Shown one piece after another: positions 61,268 to 64,000 of a stretch of 64,000 nt of DNA (its first letter is position 1; each line of letters starts with the position of its first letter). Origin of the DNA: Niabella sp. (GTDB lineage: Bacteria > Bacteroidota > Bacteroidia > Chitinophagales > Chitinophagaceae); assembly GCA_017744715.1 (NCBI GenBank), contig JAGIAT010000007.1, forward strand, positions 1 through 64,000, in the 5' to 3' direction. The position numbers and the translations under genes were made by a program. Below the pieces are notes generated by a model, which was not told the DNA's origin, did not search any database, and saw only the letters and a program-made list of their open reading frames with translations.

Positions 61268-63757
61268 TTAATTGTTCACCACTTTTACAATTTTTGAGTA
61301 AGATTTGCTTCCGTCTGCATCAATTTGTGCAACACGGATATAGGCGCTCTTACCATCAGAAACAGGTTCTGAGCCTGTTTTCTGGCAACCCATAGCACCT
61401 GTAAATATGCCCGTCAACAGTAAGCTTGCAAATACCAGTTTTCTTTTGCGTGGCAATCCTATGGCCAGGCTACCCAAGGCTAACAGCACCAGTGCAATAC
61501 CTGACGTAGCAAGGGCTAAGCCAGACATATTCATTGAAAACTCATAGTTTAAAATGCTATCGGAATTGCCATTTGGGGCTTTGGAATCCATAGAACCAAT
61601 GGTAGTAAAATGAACGCCATCTGCAGAGGCTTCTATTTCAAAGCGCTTGTTATTTTTTTCAGAAGCAGTGGTCCAGTTTACAAATAATATCCCACCTTTT
61701 ATAATAGCTGATACATTAGTAAACTGTACAGGTAATGCTATCGGATTGTTGCTGATACCAAAGTTTACCGGTGCCGTAGTAGTGCCACCTGCAACGCCAC
61801 TCAGGTTGCCGATGATTAATTTACCGGTACGGTTGGTATTGTCAATACCTGTACTGCCACGGTTTACACCGGTATAGCCGTAACCGCCGGTTGGTATATC
61901 TGCAGTAGCTAAAGGATCACCCACCTGTTTAGCGCTATTAGTGAGTACCACCGAATAATTGCCACTGGTCGCGAGATAGCTGGTAGCTATCTGGAAGGCA
62001 TAAGTACCATCGGTATTTACCCGTACCGAAGCGATTACGTGGCCACTGGGGTCGGTTAAATTAGCCCATAAGCCATTGTTGATACCGGCTTCGCCACCAT
62101 CTGTTACTGCATTACCATTCGCATCGTTCCAGATGGTACCGGGTATGGTAACTTTGGCGCCGCAGTCCTCAACAACAAATACCTTTACAATAGTGACAGA
62201 GCCACAGGACCCCGCGCTTACGGTATAGTTTACTCTTAAAGTTCCTGCAGTGGTAAAGGTAAGCGTAGTGCCGGACAGGGTAGCCGTAGCCGTGCTGCCT
62301 GCCACATCGATCGCATAAGTGCCGCCCGATGGGTTACCTATCAACTGTACATTATTACCAATACAATAAGGACCGTTATACGAAGCGTCGAGCGTTGCGT
62401 TTACAGTTTGGCTACCGCAAACCTGCACGGCATTGGTGTTAAAGTGGTATACGGGATCATATGTTGAGACAGTCGAATTATCACCCATACTGCCATCTAT
62501 TCTATGTCCTACGTACCCAAAAGTGCTGGTGCACTCCCGTAGGATCATAGTGGTATGACCACCGCTTTCGACAGAGATGACATTTGTGTTAGAATAACCG
62601 GTCTGGAAATTGCTGGGCTGGCCCGGATTCACGGCACTGGGAGAGGAGTTATTGGAGCCACGACCTAGCATATTGCCGCTTTCACAACCCCAGGTGTAGA
62701 CTACTTTGTTATTTGTTAGCACATTAATGGCGGCATAGCCGCGGTCATGCTCGTTAGGTGATATCCATTTAATATCGTTCATAGGTGTTCCGCCTGATGA
62801 ATAGGTAGGTTGCACCCAGGTATTGGAATTGCTGGTATTCCAAATGCCCAGTTGGGCGTAGTTATTATTACCCAGTGAATATAGGGACCCATTTTGATAT
62901 AAAACATAGTAGGTAGGAAGAAAATTATAAGCTGAGTAAGAGGCCCCGATCATTTTGATAGGCCCAGCACCGGGGGGCGGTGTTAAAATGGTTGCCCTGT
63001 TGCGACTGGCAGCTGCACTTATGCCGTCCCAGCTATTTCCCCATGTCCAAAGAATTCCCGCTCCATCCAGCGCAATAACGCTGCCGGAGCATCCCCTGGC
63101 GGCTACTATTCCTGTCAGAAAAGTTCCGTCTGTTTTTTGTACATGTGACCAGGTGGTAGCAGTTCCAGCACCACCACGCATGTCAGCGTCAGCGGCCAAT
63201 ACATATACGTTACCATCGCAGGTGGTTAATATAACTGCTTCATGCGTACCAAACATCATCTTTACATTGCTGGAAGTTACACCGGTGGGTAGCCCTATAC
63301 TTAATTGCTTGAAAGCGGGGGTTGAAGCTAGCGTAGTACTTACTAAGAAGCCCGGCGCTCCCCAAACCCAAAGCTTATCGTCGCTGGTAAGAAGTAAAAA
63401 TTGAACCTGATCTTGACCGAAACTGCCAATAGCTACTTTCAGCGGTGTGCCGGTCAATCCAGGATAATTACCCGCATTAATAGTGGTTGGCACCAGCCAG
63501 CTGCTAACACCATCAGCCTTGGTCTTTTCTCCCCATATTTTTAAAGAACCGTCCAGGTCTCTTACCACTGTAGAGTGAAAACCGGATACATAGTTGTCAT
63601 ACTCCAGGGTAGCGGCTGTGCTGGAATTATAACCAAAGTTGGCGAAATCCTGGCAGCCGCCTGCGCCGTAGCAGGTCTGCCCGTATGAGTAAGTGATCGT
63701 CCAAAGACTGACAACCAAGGTCAATACAAGAACTTTAACGGTACGCATTTTTGTCAT
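61268..63757 (-). CDS. Secreted RCC1-repeat protein with SdrD-B-like and C-terminal membrane segments
   Basis: This 829-residue protein has a signal peptide (VLVLTLVVSLWTITYSYGQ). Residues about 40-430 contain RCC1-type propeller blades (GSLKIWGEK, DDKLWVWGAPG, AGILWTWGNSWDG, NGSLYSLGNNNYAQLG, NKVVYTWGCESGNMLGRG). An Ig-like segment follows (about 460-535), then an SdrD B-like domain (IPGTIWNDANGNAVTDGGEAG). The last part starts like the Fn3-type domain common before type IX sorting signals (LPVQFTNVSAIIKGG, KNNKRFEIEASADGVHF). That domain is split by two hydrophobic helices and a basic loop (SGIALVLLALGSLAIGL, RKRK, LLLTGIFTGAMGC) before YIRVAQIDADGSKSYSKIVK. Function is unknown; surface display is likely. 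Confidence 0.8.
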   Translation of the reverse strand: MTKMRTVKVLVLTLVVSLWTITYSYGQTCYGAGGCQDFANFGYNSSTAATLEYDNYVSGFHSTVVRDLDGSLKIWGEKTKADGVSSWLVPTTINAGNYPGLTGTPLKVAIGSFGQDQVQFLLLTSDDKLWVWGAPGFLVSTTLASTPAFKQLSIGLPTGVTSSNVKMMFGTHEAVILTTCDGNVYVLAADADMRGGAGTATTWSHVQKTDGTFLTGIVAARGCSGSVIALDGAGILWTWGNSWDGISAAASRNRATILTPPPGAGPIKMIGASYSAYNFLPTYYVLYQNGSLYSLGNNNYAQLGIWNTSNSNTWVQPTYSSGGTPMNDIKWISPNEHDRGYAAINVLTNNKVVYTWGCESGNMLGRGSNNSSPSAVNPGQPSNFQTGYSNTNVISVESGGHTTMILRECTSTFGYVGHRIDGSMGDNSTVSTYDPVYHFNTNAVQVCGSQTVNATLDASYNGPYCIGNNVQLIGNPSGGTYAIDVAGSTATATLSGTTLTFTTAGTLRVNYTVSAGSCGSVTIVKVFVVEDCGAKVTIPGTIWNDANGNAVTDGGEAGINNGLWANLTDPSGHVIASVRVNTDGTYAFQIATSYLATSGNYSVVLTNSAKQVGDPLATADIPTGGYGYTGVNRGSTGIDNTNRTGKLIIGNLSGVAGGTTTAPVNFGISNNPIALPVQFTNVSAIIKGGILFVNWTTASEKNNKRFEIEASADGVHFTTIGSMDSKAPNGNSDSILNYEFSMNMSGLALATSGIALVLLALGSLAIGLPRKRKLVFASLLLTGIFTGAMGCQKTGSEPVSDGKSAYIRVAQIDADGSKSYSKIVKVVNN

Positions 63758-63894
63758 TGTTGTTTAAGTTTAAATGTTAGGTGATGGATAATAGTTAATG
63801 GAATGGTTTTATAGATATTATTTCGAATTTTCAAAGGCAGGTAGCACCACACAAAACTCAGCAGCCTATTTTTATTTACACCAGTGGATAACCA

Positions 63895-63933
63895 CAAAAA
63901 AGAGTGCGCCCTTTTGAGTCACCCTCTTTTTTG
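63895..63933. terminator. Possible bidirectional terminator
   Basis: CAAAAAAGAG is answered by CTCTTTTTTG about 20 nt later, with a smaller GTG/CAC stem inside. A/T runs lie on both sides. It probably ends a minus-strand gene entering from beyond the window. Confidence 0.45.
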
Positions 63934-63957
63934 ATCAATTCTTAAAACAACAGGCAG

Positions 63958-64000
63958 CTAATCGCCTGCGAAGTACAGAAGACGTTTTATCCGGCCTGAG
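63958..64000 (-). CDS. Possible 3' end of a gene beyond the window
   Basis: On the minus strand the last bases read SGRIKRLLYFAGD and a TAG at 63958-63960, about 25 nt before the terminator-like hairpin. Only 13 codons are visible, so this is a guess supported by the terminator position. Confidence 0.2.
   Translation of the reverse strand, partial: SGRIKRLLYFAGD

Overview
The window looks like a chromosomal segment of a Bacteroidota bacterium, most likely Chitinophagaceae-like. The evidence is a SusC/SusD pair, a hybrid two-component regulator with an AraC-type output, two-gene RHS loci with a DUF6443-type N-terminus, TAnnTTTG-like promoter boxes, and long intergenic regions with degenerate CAGGTTGG/CTGATAACTGA repeats. 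The genus is an inference. I found no rRNA, tRNA or CRISPR.

Layout. (1) 1-2132: 3' end of an RHS polymorphic-toxin gene with an ADP-ribosyltransferase-like tip and a small immunity candidate. (2) 2944-20653: a polysaccharide utilisation region, all on the plus strand: GH20 hexosaminidase, SGNH esterase, alpha/beta hydrolase, SusC, SusD, two DUF5000-type surface lipoproteins, a TIM-barrel glycosidase-like protein, an (alpha/alpha)6-barrel protein and a GH78 alpha-L-rhamnosidase. (3) 20927-27522: a GntR-type regulator divergent from a class II aldolase / TIM-barrel isomerase / FGGY kinase operon for a deoxy-sugar (probably L-rhamnose), then a GH28-like beta-helix enzyme. (4) 28378-32883: a histone-H1-like/SWIB protein, an amidohydrolase, an M28 peptidase, a CBM9-like protein and a VOC protein. 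(5) 33384-41616: a hybrid two-component PUL regulator, a PL5-like lyase and a PL12 heparinase-type lyase. (6) 41978-44778: two AraC regulators and a small conserved-looking protein. (7) 44864-58152: a rearranged accessory island. It holds a 5'-truncated nuclease/phosphatase-FG-GAP fusion, a broken secreted-gene start, an AlkB gene with an in-frame TAG, a complete two-gene RHS toxin locus with a ParB-like tip and immunity gene, an orphan RHS tip with its own immunity candidate, decayed coding fragments, and an integrase tail with an in-frame TAG. (8) 58191-63757: an AraC regulator with two NAD(P)-binding oxidoreductases, and a large RCC1-repeat secreted protein.

How the genes fit together. The PUL enzymes would trim and import a rhamnose- and HexNAc-containing, probably uronic-acid-bearing glycan, and the cytoplasmic kinase/aldolase/isomerase set would catabolise the released deoxy-sugar. 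The RHS island is a contact-dependent or secreted polymorphic-toxin locus that exchanges its C-terminal toxin/immunity tips.

The most unusual signal is a hairpin-containing repeat. Four copies occur; two of them start 13-14 nt after RHS immunity genes (2145, 55269). One copy abuts the orphan RHS tip and one abuts the start of the broken AlkB gene. It may mark or mediate cassette exchange.
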